A stretch of DNA of 64,000 nt, taken from contig OX637401.1 of the NCBI GenBank assembly GCA_951799425.1, positions 20,002,001-20,066,000 on the forward strand. Direction: 5' to 3'. A program made the position numbers and the translations under genes. Within the stretch, counting starts at the first letter, position 1; every line of letters starts with the position of its first letter. The notes under the pieces were generated by a model. The model had not been told where the DNA came from. It saw nothing but the letters and a program-made list of their open reading frames with translations, and searched no databases. This document shows positions 44,801-57,244 of this stretch, piece by piece. This DNA is from Ilex aquifolium. Its lineage: Eukaryota; Streptophyta; Magnoliopsida; Aquifoliales; Aquifoliaceae.

Positions 44801-47428
44801 TGTGACGCCCCTAAAACCAGGGGTTCTTTGTCAACCCATTGATCACCCATCAACCCGTGAAAATACTTGTGAATGCTGCATAATCCGACATCACGGCACA
44901 ACATCCCCTTCATCGGGATCATAAAGAACACGGAGTTTGGGCAGAGCCTCCCTTGTACCGGGCACTCCCAAACGCGTAACCTGTGTGCAATTCAATTATT
45001 TGACCATGTCAAGGTTCAATATACATCAATTTGTCCTTGATATTACTCCATTTACATTCTTTGAACAAATGGACATGAGGCCTAGAGGTTTGACAAGATC
45101 ATTTTAATTTTCTGAAAATTGAAGAAGACCTATCGGTAGAAGATAACGTTCTACCGGTAGAAGAACTCACTAGAATATTTCTACCGGTAGAAAATCAGCG
45201 TTCTACCAGTAGAAGAGCTCTCTAAAATTCTTCTACCGGTAGGTAATTAATGTTCTACCAGTAGAAGAGCTCACCAGAAATATTCTACTGGTAGGAAATC
45301 AACGTTCTACCGGTAGATCATCCCAGTTTTTTCCCGATTCAATCTTTTTTTCAATTCCAACTCTTCCAATCTCATACAACATCAACCAAAACTCATATAA
45401 CATACAATTTCACACAAAACATAGTTCATATGAGTTCATTTACAATCATTTATACAATATTACATGCCCAAAAACTAAATTACATATTTATTTTACAAAA
45501 AACGTAGTTTAAATCACATCTCGGCTTTTCTTCATCAATGAGGGCCCAAGTGAGAGCCATCCACTGGCGCTTGTCTTGCACTTGAAATGTTATCCCCATA
45601 AAGGGTAAGCTACGCTCAATAGGGTATCTCCTAAAATAAGCTACTCCCCAACCTAGATGCATATGAAATGCTCACATGCAATTCAACAATCAAACAAACA
45701 TTCATCCAAGAACATGCAACTTCAAGAATGAATATCATTATGACATGTCATGTTATGAGATGAGACTCACACACGCAATGCAACCTGAGTCTTCACTAGC
45801 TTCCATAACACATGCAATGTCATACGTATGAATTCGAGCGTTTCAAGCCCCCGCCATTGGTGTTACACATTCAATGACCATTTATAAAATAAATCATGTG
45901 CCTTTCTTGGGTAGACGATTTCCTGGACTTGCACCAATGGTCTACCACACCGACACGGATTTTGGTATCCCACCTCCGGATCTGCATACACTAATACACT
46001 TTTTTGGACTTTCACCGTCGGAAGTGTATAAACCAGTAATCAAGTCTTGCACCTGAAAGAGAGAGTCTAGCCCTTCTTGCTATACCAGACACAAGTTTTT
46101 CATAGAACCCATGCAACTCATTCCGACCTAGGTCCAACCTTCCCGAGTTCACGTCTCAATCACTAAGAATGGTGTTTGATCCAAAAATATGCACACATCC
46201 ATACCCATGTCACATGTCCACGAATGTGATACTTTCCGTGCATATGCAATGTAATATACAATTGCATTTTCAATATCAAGTTCAATATGTCATGAGCACA
46301 TTATGAACAATTCCAATTCCTTAATGTAACTTATATCATAAAACATATAATTACATTCCAACATCATCACATTCCCAAATTGTCAATTATATCAAAGACA
46401 TATAATTATAATCTATATTCTCACCTAGCATGTTACAACATTTTCAATGAAAAAAACATGCTACATTAACATAGACATTTTATCAAACACTCAAAAGACA
46501 CATAATCATGTAACACACAATCATGCCCAATTTATCACATTTCTCATAAATTTACCAAATAAGCAAATTCCACAAACTCAATTCATGCTAGAATTGATAT
46601 TAACCATTCTTATACCCATTCTCCACATTTCAACTACCATAGGTATGTGCCATACATGAAATTACATCTCTAACATCCTACCCATTTCATATTTCAACCC
46701 TAGGTTAGAAATAAACCTAATTAGGAAAGGAACCCTACCTCTTAAAGCGTAATACTTGTAGTAGGAAGCTCCCAAGAACCCAATCAAGCCTTGATTTTCA
46801 AAAATTTTGTCTTCGAGATTTCATCAAAACCCGCGACTTTTGGTACGTAGACATAGCCCTCGTCGTGTAGATGAACTTTGGTTCTTGGCCCAAAGAATTT
46901 CGACCAAATGTTGGCTCTAGATTGTAGAGAGAAGTTGAAGAAAACCCTTGATTTTTTTCCTTTCCTCTCTCCCTTCTCTCTTTTCCGAAAATCAGCTGGC
47001 TATGGGGAGAAAATCTGATTTTTCTCCCCTATTTATACCCCTTTGATACTTAGCCCTCATTGTGGCACACGTCCGTCTTTTTCGGATCCGATTTCTTCTC
47101 GAATTAATTAAACCTCGTCACGTTTCAAGTTCAATATATTTTTATTTGAACCAACTTTAAATTATTTTCCACGTTTCGCAATTTATTCTCGATCACGTTT
47201 ATTTTGGTCACGCGACACCCGATTGCCTCGTAAAATGCAAAAAATTCGACTGTCTCAGAATTCAACGAAAATTGACTGGGTAACTAGATTTCATGAGATG
47301 AATCCAACGCTGAGGTCCGTTTTGTCATCCGAATTCTATAAAAGTTGGGGTTTTTAACCCGTACTGTAGCGACTAATTATCGTTTTGCTCTTTTTCATAA
47401 AAAAATCAATTTTTTTTTGGGTTTTACA
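44801..47428 (-). mobile_element. Solo LTR, copy 1, inserted in the MULE
   Basis: 2628 bp opening TGTGACGCCCC and closing GGGTTTTACA, with flanking pentamers GTAAC and ATAAC (one mismatch). It shares its order of words with copy 2 at 53342..56187, e.g. 'cccatcaacccg', 'tttgggcagagyctccyttgta', 'cttcttgctataccmgacacaagttttt', 'tggtacgtagacrtagccctcgtcg'. The promoter word TATAAATAGGGG on the minus strand (near 47035) indicates leftward transcription. No gag or pol is attached, and TG...CA ends plus a 5-bp flank fit a solo LTR from a long-LTR gypsy element. Confidence 0.72.
45130..45317. repeat. Array of TTCTACCGGTAGAA palindromes
   Basis: Eight copies of the 14-bp palindrome or one-base variants. 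Seven begin at 45149, 45179, 45201, 45231, 45253, 45282 and 45305. Spacing alternates near 30 and 22 bp, giving a higher-order unit of about 52 bp. The array is absent from the sister LTR at 53342..56187. Confidence 0.9.
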
Positions 47429-47857
47429 ATAACCATACTTACCTGTAGCTTTAAGAAATGTTGAAACAAAACCGATCAAAACCATCAATAGTATCCACTA
47501 AAAGTGGCAAAATAAGTTGTTCAATGTTCAGAAAACATAATTTTCAAAAAATAAAAATAACCCTAGTTGTAAAAAAATCCCTAATTCATCAAATACAAGT
47601 TGTAATAATCAATTGCTTGAATGGATACAAACGAACTAAAGATGAATAATGGAACAACTTACCTCGTCATTCGCAGATGTGATAAATCTCATTTATGGGT
47701 TCAAATCTTTCCACGATGTCTTCGTTTAGGGCGTTCTACCACAGTAACACATGGATTGCATTTCTCCTTCTCCTCCTACCTTCTGGATCTTCTTCTTCCA
47801 CAAACCTAAGAACCCAAACGACAACTTAGGGTTTTTATGCACAAGCTGGTACACGAC

Positions 47858-48076
47858 GACAAGGGTTTGCACAGACAAGGATTTTACAATACAGCCCCCC
47901 AGTTATCACGTGCATCGCACGTGATAACAAAACCAAACGGACGACAAACGAAAAAATGATGATTGACTACATTGCAACCTTTTAATGTCTTTTAGGGGGC
48001 AATATGAGAAAATTAATCATTCGAAGAACAAAGTGAAAAAAATTGTATCTTTAAGGGGGCAAACTGAGATTTTCCC
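47858..48076 (-). repeat. Right terminal inverted repeat of the MULE
   Basis: Inverse copy of 40479..40660. It holds an internal palindrome, GTTATCACGTG-cat-CGCACGTGATAAC (about 47902..47930), only half of which remains in the left end. Confidence 0.85.
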
Positions 48077-50820
48077 TGAATTTTATTTTGGGAAATCATA
48101 ATTTGCCCTTTGAATAAGATGGGTTTGTGTTAGTTTATTTATATTCGGTTCGTTTATTTATATCTATAATCTATAATATAAATATGCTTTAATAAATTCA
48201 TCTGACGATCTCAAATAGACTAATCTAACGGTCACCAACATCTCTATCAAAATCATTCACATTGCATCGTACCTTAAAGGACGGGTTATCCCTAATATAT
48301 CTAAGGAATCATGTCATATCTAGTTTTTGTTATGTATGAATATTAATTGTGCAACATTTATATTTTAAATAATAATTTTTTTTATTTTCTTTTACTTTTT
48401 TTTTAAAAAAAAAAAGATAATTGTAAATGATATTGAGAATCGCATAAAAAAATGATAATTTTGAGTAAAAAATAATTATGATGACTAAGTGTCATAAAAA
48501 GTAAGAGGATGAAATTCACAGGATTAATTATAACTGATCATCGGCCAAAACTAGTGAAGGGATATGCAAAAATGAATGTCATCACTGCAGATATGCAACC
48601 ACCTTAGATTTAGGCAGTAGACTAAGTAGCAGGAGTTTTCTTTTCGATCAGTAGCTGCTTTCATTAGTTTCTTCTTTACATCGTAGTAGTTTTTCTCTAA
48701 CTCCTCACTATAACTCAGTTTATGAATATCAAAAATATATATGATAAATTTTATACTATTGAATTAAAGTAAATATAAATCGAATCAATGTTGACTATTT
48801 TTATACTTTTATAAATTGATAATTTTACTTTTTAAGTTACTCGAGCACTTGGGTCGTAACATATCCCAATTTTTCTCTTTAATGATACCTTTTTTTTCGT
48901 TATTGAAATAATATTATGGGTTACTTATTTTTTACCACCTGTAGTTTCGACTAGAAACACCTTACTAATTTGACGTTTAAAATTATGAATATTACCTTCT
49001 TATAATTATGTACCAAAGTGAAATAATTGACGACGTTAATGAAATTAAAAAATTACCATAATACCCAAATTTTAAAATCAGACATTTCGTCTGATTTACT
49101 TTTGACCATAAAATTAATGGAATATGACAACAAACCAACACACTTCAATCAAACATGTCGAGTTTCTTTTTTCCTCAAGTGAGGTTTTGTTTCGGGACCA
49201 AAAATTACTTATGTTTTTCTTACATGTTTTTTAATTTGGGACCGATGTCCTACCTATTTGGGTATTTTACAATATATTATAAATGGTATTTTAAGTACTT
49301 TAACAATGTTCTCTTGGAGGAAAACAATGAAAACAAAGCCTAAAACATTCCACACACCTCCGTTAACTTGGATGATAAAAATAACCATTTTACTTTGGTA
49401 CATAGCTACAAAAGAAGTAATGTACATAATTTTAAATGTCAAGTATATAATGTGCTTCTAACCAAAACTACGGGGAGGTAAAAAGAAATTAACCCTAATA
49501 TTTTTGTCTAACTCTCACCAAAGGAGTGAAGGAACACCAAGTGCAACAAGTGCATCTTTGTCCAAATGTGCCTTCCTTCTTTCGTTTGCATTGTGTGGAT
49601 GGGGCACCTTGTGTCCATGAAATCACATTGTAAGATGCAGCCAGTAAGACATTCGTGGAAGTTTTTCAAAACTAAGCACTTCTTATATTCCAGATTATAG
49701 GTATAGGATGAGGTATCTCTAGGTTATGATATTAATGTACTTTTGGTAAATTATACTTGCATACCTAATATATGCAATAAAATACACAAAGACCTACTAA
49801 TATTTCAATAGTTACATGACAATCGAGGCCGGCCCAACCACTAGGATGCTAAATTCTGGGCTTTAGGCCCTACTCAGATGGAAGTGCCCAAATTTTTGTG
49901 TGTATTAATAATTCATGTCAAAGTTTTACATTAATAACATGTTTAGGTCTAGCAAAAAGGTCCTATAAAAATACGGAGAATTGTGAAGGGGTACACCAAA
50001 TTATATTTATTAGCCCTTAAAGTACATAACTCTTAATGTTAAGTCTTTTAGTCCTCATCTTCCTAATTTTATTGTATCCAGGGAGTTTTTTGACTTTTTC
50101 TGATTTTTTTTTAACATATTTGTCCTCCCTTTAAATCATTTATATTAAATTTGACAGCTATTTTGTTATTTGAATTTGTTTTGTCATATTAAATATTTCT
50201 TAATTTAATAGATGAATTATATTCTCAGTATTTTTGTCATCAAATGTATCTTCTTTCTTCTTCTCCAACCATCAGCCATTATCGTTATTCTTCTTCTCCA
50301 ATCAGTTATCGCTTTTCTTTATTCTTCTCCAACTAGTTAACGTTAAGTGATCGTCCATATTCTTCTCTAACTAATTTTTATTTTTCTTCTTCTTCTGCAA
50401 TGTTCAGCCATTACCATGTTCGAAATTATATCTTCATTCATTTTTTATTCTTTTATTTGGTTCTATTTTTTCGGTGCAACGATTATTTGAGTGGTCACAT
50501 TTTTGGTTTCCTTTTTTCGATCAAACTGTTGTTAGACCAAGTTAATTTTTCTTTTCCAGAATAAATCGTTTTCTCCATGTTCTCGGTATTGTACTGTTAC
50601 ACTATAATTTTCATTCATATCGTTATAACCTCATATAATTTCTATATTATGATATATGATATGTAAATTCTGTTTTTGATTTCTTCGTCTCTTCATGTTT
50701 GTGGCTCTATATTTTTTGTCAAGGTAATTGTTTGTGTGGTCATTTTTTTTGCTTCAATTTTTATGATTATAATGCTATTTTTTTTATTTTGTTAATTGTG
50801 ATTGTATCAACAAATGAACT

Positions 50821-51058
50821 AATGCTGCCATACTGAGTTGTTACACTATTAAATCAAAAGAATGCACACATTTGTAATCATAGTGGTTAAGCTCTGAAAC
50901 AATAATGTCATACTCTGTTGTCACATTATCAAAACAAAAGAATGTGTGTGTAATTGTCGTTGTTCAAGCCGCACAGCCAGTGGTGTCACACTCCATTGTC
51001 ACAGTATTAATCCAAATGAACGTGTGTGTAACCGTAATGTCTAAGTCACTGTATCAAT
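50821..51058. repeat. Three-unit tandem repeat, about 79 bp each
   Basis: Units start at 50821, 50901 and 50979. Each reads approximately 'aatgnTgtcatactctgttgtcacattat...aaaagaatgtgtgtgtaattgt...ttaagc'. Identity between units is moderate by eye. Confidence 0.7.
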
Positions 51059-51375
51059 TATGTCTTTACATCTGAAAAAATTTACCAAAATCCCTTGTCA
51101 CACTATAAATTTATATGCCAAAATAAGAAAAAACTGTTACAACAAAAGGCTACTCAAACAAAACAACAATATGTGAAAACAAAGTGTATCAATACAATGG
51201 TCATTGAAAGTATAACTATAAAAGTGACTTTATATATAGTGGATAGGTAGTATACTCCAAAGTAAAAAAAAAATCACATCTCAAACACAATGGTTGTCCC
51301 TTTTATATAGAAAGTGTGACACCATTGTGTGCCTTCAAAATTTCCTTAATTTTAGTACTTTCTAAGACAAGATAA

Positions 51376-52279
51376 CTAAAATTCTTTAATTTTAGTTTTC
51401 AAATATCAAAAAGTTCCCAAAAACTTTAAATCATATTCCTAAAAAACGAAAGAAATAAAATATGTTATCTCGAAGACAAAAACCTATAACTTTGACTCCT
51501 TATGGTGCTCGAAATTAACCAGACCGGGTTGCAGAACAAACTTGGGTGAAGTCCAACAACTATGTGGGTATTTGGGAGAACGTGATTGTGAATGTGTATG
51601 CTATATGTATTCTACAAGAGGAAGACAAAATATGAGTAGTTCGCCTTAATCGAAGGATTAAGGTTACGTTCACTATAAGAAATATTCTTATTTTTTGGGG
51701 ATTGTATTGTTTGGGGAAGAAGGTTGCTATTACAGGGTTTTTGGCTTGAAGCCTTTAGAAGACATTACTTATGTTTTACTGGTGGCTTACAAAATGACTT
51801 TCTCGTGCACTGTAGCCCTGTTGGCTATTTATACAACTGATAGTTAGGGTTTCGTGTTTGTTCTTATTGGTTGATTATGTGGTCCCTTCTGTATTTGTCT
51901 TTATCCTGGTGTTGTGGTTCCCAAAGCCTTTTTGTATCTATTACTCGCCGACTGTAGTACTTGATCCATCTCCGCTACCTGTGGATTTTTGTTCATCAAA
52001 GTCGTTAGGTAATATTCTCTTGTCTCTTGTCCACGTGTCACACTGCAGCTTTTGCAGACTGGCCCTGTGCCGGGTTCCTGAGTTCCGAGCTTGTTATCGT
52101 ACTAGGCTTATTATTCCAAGCTTTCTTGTCACCAGTTTGTGGCCCAGTTCGTGCTCAGAAGAGTTCGTTTGGGCGAGCTCCTTGGGTCACTTTCTGCAAG
52201 CCCAGAGGGTTTTGGGCTCTAAAGGGGTACAGACTTAAATCAATCATTGTCAACTCCCAAATTTTAGGTTTTTTTTTCT

Positions 52280-52316
<37 letters not shown>

Positions 52317-52410
52317 GATAAACCTAATGCAAATCAAAATTCCTTAATTTTAGTTTTTAAATTTCAAAAGGTTCTCAAAAAAAGGGAAACACATTCCTAA
52401 AAAAAAAATT
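51376..52410. repeat. Block flanked by ~75-bp direct repeats, LTR-like interior
   Basis: Sequences at 51376..51450 and 52336..52410 match ('aaaattcyttaattttagttttyaaatwtcaaaa', then 'cattcctaaaaaa'). The enclosed part includes 'ctgttggctatttatacaac' and a G+C-richer zone (51860..52230) with open frames on both strands that I do not recognise. It could be a solo LTR or a duplicated flank around an insertion. Confidence 0.35.
52281..52316. repeat. (AC)n(AT)n microsatellite
   Basis: Ten AC units followed by eight AT units. Confidence 0.9.
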
Positions 52411-53341
52411 ACTGGATGCTAAGTGATTTCCGCAGTTGAAGCATCGTGAAAGAGAGCAAGACTGACTTATATGGAAAGAATTTATCATGGGTTTTAGTTT
52501 TTCAAAATTGTTTTAGGCAACTGCTACATAATAAAAGGGAATTCAAGTTTTTCTATATCACCGGAAGATTTTTTCACAAAACATTTTTCACTATAGACTT
52601 ATTCACTAATAAGTCTAATTTGGTGTACCGACTTCCGAAGGACCAATAAAAATATAATTTAATTAAAAAATTTTAAATCCAATACATAAGACCCATAATT
52701 AAACGTCTATACATGACTTAGTTGTATTATTTATTGAGAAAATATACGAAAAAAAAATTAAAATACCACAACTTAATTTGTATTTCCTCATCTCGAATCA
52801 AAAAGTAAAAAAAATAAAATAAAATATTTCGAATGAATGCAATTTAATATTTATTATTATTATGAACTAATTTATAAATTTTGCTTTAGCCTCAATTTCA
52901 TTGGGCCGGCCCGAACAACAATCCCTTCAAATAAATTGTAACAATGAGACCTTCTCCATTAAAAAAAAAAGAGAGATTACAATAATAGAAATAATAAGAC
53001 CATCTCCCATTCTTATCTTTTTTTAAACCCTTCCTTAAAAAAGAGTAAAATTTTTTTTTAAAAACCTTCTCTAATGTTAGACTCATACCCATACCAAATG
53101 AAGAAAAATATTTTTTTAAACCCAAATCAAGAGAGACATTTTTTTAAACCCAAATCTTTAACAGTGAGATTACAATCTCCTTTAAAGATCCAATGATCAT
53201 ATTTTACCCTCTTTTAAATTTGGGTTTCTTTTCATTTAAATTTAGGTTTCTCTTCTTTTAAAAAAATGTTTATCCATTAGGGAAGTCTATATCAAATTAA
53301 GTTTTTTACCTTTTTTTTTACTCAAATTTGGATAATGATTT

Positions 53342-56187
53342 TGTGACACCCCAAAATCCGGGGGTCCATTGATTACCCATCAACCCGCGGAATGCCCGTG
53401 GATACCGAGTAGCTCGATATCTCAACGTTATGCCCCATTTACCGGGGTCCATACTTTATTAAAAATTTGGGCAGAGTCTCCTTTGTAAGGGGAACTCTAC
53501 TCAAAACACGACATGTGCATCATATAATGACAAGACCCATCTGAGGTCCAATATTCAACAATGACCATACCGGGTCCATTTATAAGTAAACATTGGCCAC
53601 ACCGGGTCCAATTACCTATACTCATACAAAAACATGCACGGCTATATTAAAATTAGTCCATAAAAGTCCAATTACAATTCTTACTTACATTACATGTCAA
53701 AAACTAAATTACAAGTTTAGTTTTACACAAAAGGATTAAAAGCCACAAGTCGGCTTTTCTTCAACCATGAGGCTCCAAGTGAAAGTCGTCCACCGGTGTA
53801 TATCCCGCACCTGAAATGTGTCCCGTATAGGGTGAGCCAACGCCCAGTAGAGTACATCCTACAGAGGCTACCCCCCACCTTAGATGCATATGCAATGTGT
53901 ATATGCAACAAACAACATTTCACAATCATTCCATACAAGAATATGCATTCAATATTGGAATGCTACCATGTCATGCCATGAAATGAGGTGATGCTCACTC
54001 ATGCACTTTACCCCGAGTCCTCACAGACTCCCACAACACAATGCAATGTCAATGTGTAATGACCCGTCTTCGACGGAAATACATCCAATGATCACTTTGA
54101 ATAAAAATCATGCGTTTCATAAATAAGATCATTATTGGATGGTACTCATTGAATGAGTATTTTATAAATCAAAATCTTGTGTCTTGTTGGGCAACGGATT
54201 TTGGTATCTCAACCACCGGTTCCGTACACACCAGCACTTTTCTGGAATTTCACCGCCGGGAAGTGCCTGAACCACGTGACCGGGTTTTGCACCCGAGGGA
54301 GAGTCTAGTCCTTCTTGCTATACCCGACACAAGTTTTTTTTCATGCATTCAACCGTGCGACTCAGTAGGATAATCAATCCCACTTTCCCGAGCCCACCCT
54401 TCAATCACCAAACAAGGTGTTTGATTAACCATGCATATCACACACCCACACTCATGACTTATGTCCATGAATGTGATGTTAAAGTCATACCCAACATGCA
54501 ATGAATGCCAAATGAGCAACTCAATCATATGTCAATGTTCCATGGCAATTTATATCACAAGAGCATATAAATATCAATAATTCTTCACAATGTTAATATA
54601 ACACAAGCATGTATATACATTGACAATTTTTCATATAACAATTCCAAGCATGTTATCACAATTTTTTTATGTCAATAACACACTTAATCACAAAGGCACC
54701 ATATAACACATAACAACTCATGTAATAGTCCACATAACGACCCTTATATAAGCCACAAAACAGCCCATATATAAGCCACCAAAACTGCCCCTACATAGGC
54801 TATAAAACCAACTCCTATATAGGCCATAAAACAGTCCAAAAATAGCCCCTAAGCCATGCACAAAACAGCCCGTAAACGGCGCACAAAACAGCCCGTATTT
54901 CAATCCAAAATACAGCCACATAACAGTCCCTATTTCAACCCAAAACAGTCCATAAAAATCAGTCCAAAGCAGTCCATTTTTCAGTCCAAAAACAGTCCAC
55001 TTTTCCGTCCAAAAACATTCACAATTTCAGTAACTAAACAGCCCACAATTTAGGCACTAAACAGCCCACAATTCAGCCATAAAACAGCCCCCTAAAACAG
55101 GTATAAAACAGCCCATTAAACAAGCATAAAACAGTCCGTAACTCAGCCCCTTAACATGGCCTCAAAACAGTCCACAATTGTAACCAAAACAGTCCATAAT
55201 TTAGCCACAAAAGAGGTCATGTAACAACCCCTAATTCAGCCACTTAACCATGCATAAAACAGGCATAAAACAGCCCCTTAAACAGGCACTAAACAGCCCA
55301 CAATTCAGCCATAAAAGAGGTCATGTAACAGCCCCTAATTCAGCCCCTTAAACAGGCATGTAACAGCCCCTAATTCAGCCCCTTAACCATGCATAAAACA
55401 AGCATAAAACAGTCATGTTTCAGCCATATTTCAGCCACCAAAAACAGCCCCTTAAGGTAGGAGTAAAACCAAAGTAGGAAGAACCCTACCTCTTGTAGCG
55501 TGTAGGAAGTGGTAGAACTTCCAAAAACACCCAAAATAAGCCCAAAGCTCACGATTTCCCCAAAGTCTCCTCCCGGATCTTCGGTGAAATCCTTCGTTCT
55601 TGGTACGTAGACGTAGCCCTCGTCGACGTGATCGACTTTTTCTCTTGGCTCGACGGAATCCGACCGAAGGAACTCCGAGAATCGGCGGAAGAAAACTTGA
55701 AAACCCACTTTCTCTCCTCTCTTCCTCTCCAACGTGTGAGACCAGCTGAGTTGGGAGATATTTCTGCTGAAATATCTCAATTAAGTCCCTATTTATAATT
55801 TTAGAATGTGCGGTCCACAACGTACCGCATATTTTCGACTTCCGGGTCCGTTTTCCGTCCTGAAATGATTCATTATACCTAGGATTAAGTTCAAATAAGT
55901 TTTATTGGAACTTTAACTTAATTTTAAGGAAATTTAAAAAAAAAACATTTTTGGGGACCTTTAAAAAGTCATTCGCCACGCAGTCGTCTCGAACGACGTG
56001 CAAAAATTTGACTATCTCGGAATTCGACGAAATTTGACAGGGTGACTAGATTTCGTGATACGAATCCAACAGCGAACTGCGTTTCCTCATCCGAGGTCTA
56101 GAGCATGAGTATCTCAAATACACATTAGGATGGCAAATGACCATTTTGCCCTTATTCACAAAAATTCAAATTTACCCGGGTTTCACA
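53342..56187 (-). mobile_element. Solo LTR, copy 2, with 5-bp TSD GATTT
   Basis: 2846 bp opening TGTGACACCCC and closing GGGTTTCACA, flanked by GATTT on both sides (53337..53341 and 56188..56192). Homologous along most of its length to 44801..47428. TTATAAATAGGGAC on the minus strand (near 55788) is the likely LTR promoter, directing leftward transcription. No internal retrotransposon genes remain. It has interrupted a small AT-rich MITE-like sequence, whose right end (gatgctctaaca) follows at about 56207. Confidence 0.82.
54720..55450. repeat. AAAACAGCCC short-period array inside solo LTR 2
   Basis: More than forty degenerate 10-16 bp units around 'ataaaacagcccc', 'aaaacagtcca' and 'aattcagccac'. 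Larger blocks repeat toward the right end, e.g. 'cataaaagaggtcatgtaacagcccctaattcagcc'. The sister LTR lacks the array, which accounts for much of the length difference. Confidence 0.85.
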
Positions 56188-56360
56188 GATTTAGATATCC
56201 ATTGAAGATGCTCTAACATAATATTCCTCTTTTCAAACTTATTCTCGTTGGCCCTCTTCTTTTTCTCCCCTCTCTCACCATCTCTACCTCTACCAATCCC
56301 CAACTGAGACCCCGTTGCCACAACACTTCTCATCTCTCTCTTCACATACACACAAGCAAT

Positions 56361-56604
56361 CAGACCCAAAAACCACCATTAAAACATCACATCGACCTCC
56401 AACAGTCCCCACCATTGAAATCACCACCTCCACCCGCCTATAATAGAATCAATAAACACAAAATCACCGTCGCAATCAGACCCAAAACCCACCATTAAAA
56501 CATCACATCGACCTCCAATAGTCCCCACCAATGAAACCCACCATTGAAATCACCACCTCCACCCACCTACAATAGAATCAATAAACACAAAATCACCCCC
56601 ACAC
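56361..56604. repeat. Tandem duplication of about 116 bp
   Basis: Unit 1 (56361..56476) and unit 2 (56477..56604) both read cagacccaaaa...caccattaaaacatcacatcg...ataaacacaaaatcacc. Unit 2 carries an extra 13-bp internal duplication ('aatgaaacccacc'). Few substitutions, so recent. No gene. Confidence 0.88.
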
Positions 56605-56895
56605 TGCACCAGATCAGATAGATTTTCTCTCTCTCAAAACCACCACCATCCAGCCTCTTATTCGATCACCAGTGCTACCTTTCTCAGAAACAATTTAAAA
56701 CTAAAATTAACAATATCAGTAATAAAAATCAACACTATAAACATTTCTTTAATTCAATTTGAGACAGCGAGTCTTCAAGCTTTATGTTAGTGTGTGCGGC
56801 GCGTGTGACACAAAGAGGTAGAGGAGATCACTTGGTTTTGTTGGGGGAGGGGGAGGGTGTTATGGTTCTATAACTCTACAACAGTTGTGGCAGGA

Positions 56896-57229
56896 TGATG
56901 GGGATCGTGTAAGAATTGGATAGATATTATAGATTAGTTATGAGAGTTATTTAAATACTTTTAATAATTATCTTTTAAGTAATTTTTTTTTAAACTTTTG
57001 AGGGTTTATTTGTCATTATTTATTTGTTTTAGGGTTTAGTTTCCCTATATAAATGGATGCATGTAAATGTTTTATTTAGATTAGACTTTGATTATTATTG
57101 AGTACTGATATTGCTTCTTTCTCAAATTTTTTTCTCTTTTCTCGTCATTTTCTTCTTCTATTTTCATATCTAATTATTTCATTCCTAGTCTACATCAATT
57201 TAGTTTCAGAGATAATACGATCTACATCA
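56896..57229 (+). repeat. 5' LTR of the gag-only retrotransposon
   Basis: Begins TGATGGGGATCGTGTAAG and ends CGATCTACATCA. Contains 'ccctatataaat' (about 57043), a TATA-like promoter word. Confidence 0.85.
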
Positions 57230-57232
57230 ATT

Positions 57233-57244
57233 TGGTATTAGAGC
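57233..57244 (+). other. tRNA-iMet primer-binding site
   Basis: TGGTATTAGAGC, three bases inside the 5' LTR. It differs at one position from TGGTATCAGAGC, the usual plant site complementary to the initiator methionine tRNA 3' end. Confidence 0.85.

Larger units (their letters stand above)
40479..48076 (+). mobile_element. 7.6-kb MULE with long TIRs and perfect 9-bp TSD
   Basis: Opens GGGAAAATCTCAGTTTGCCC and closes with its exact inverse over the first 20 bases. It is flanked by TGAATTTTA on both sides (40470..40478 and 48077..48085). Similarity of the ends extends roughly 180-220 bp. Inside are a MURA-type transposase pseudogene (41260..44110) and a later solo LTR insertion (44801..47428); without that insertion the element is about 5 kb. 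It sits 121 bp upstream of the METTL13 ATG, transposase pointing away from that gene. The perfect duplication implies a fairly recent insertion or slow local decay. Confidence 0.9.
48086..53341. other. Intergenic AT-rich stretch between MULE and solo LTR 2
   Basis: No gene is supported. It contains a three-unit tandem repeat (50821..51058), a possible LTR-like block bracketed by direct repeats (51376..52410), and an AC/AT microsatellite. The remainder is A/T-rich unique-looking sequence. Confidence 0.5.

Noticed and set aside
45120..45325. Regularly spaced palindromes as a CRISPR array
   Set aside because: The spacers are repetitive and the locus is in a plant LTR; no cas genes, and the context is eukaryotic.
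51858..52347. 126- and 106-residue plus-strand frames
   Set aside because: Overlapping frames in a G+C-richer LTR-like block ending in an AC/AT microsatellite; no recognisable domain, no splice context.
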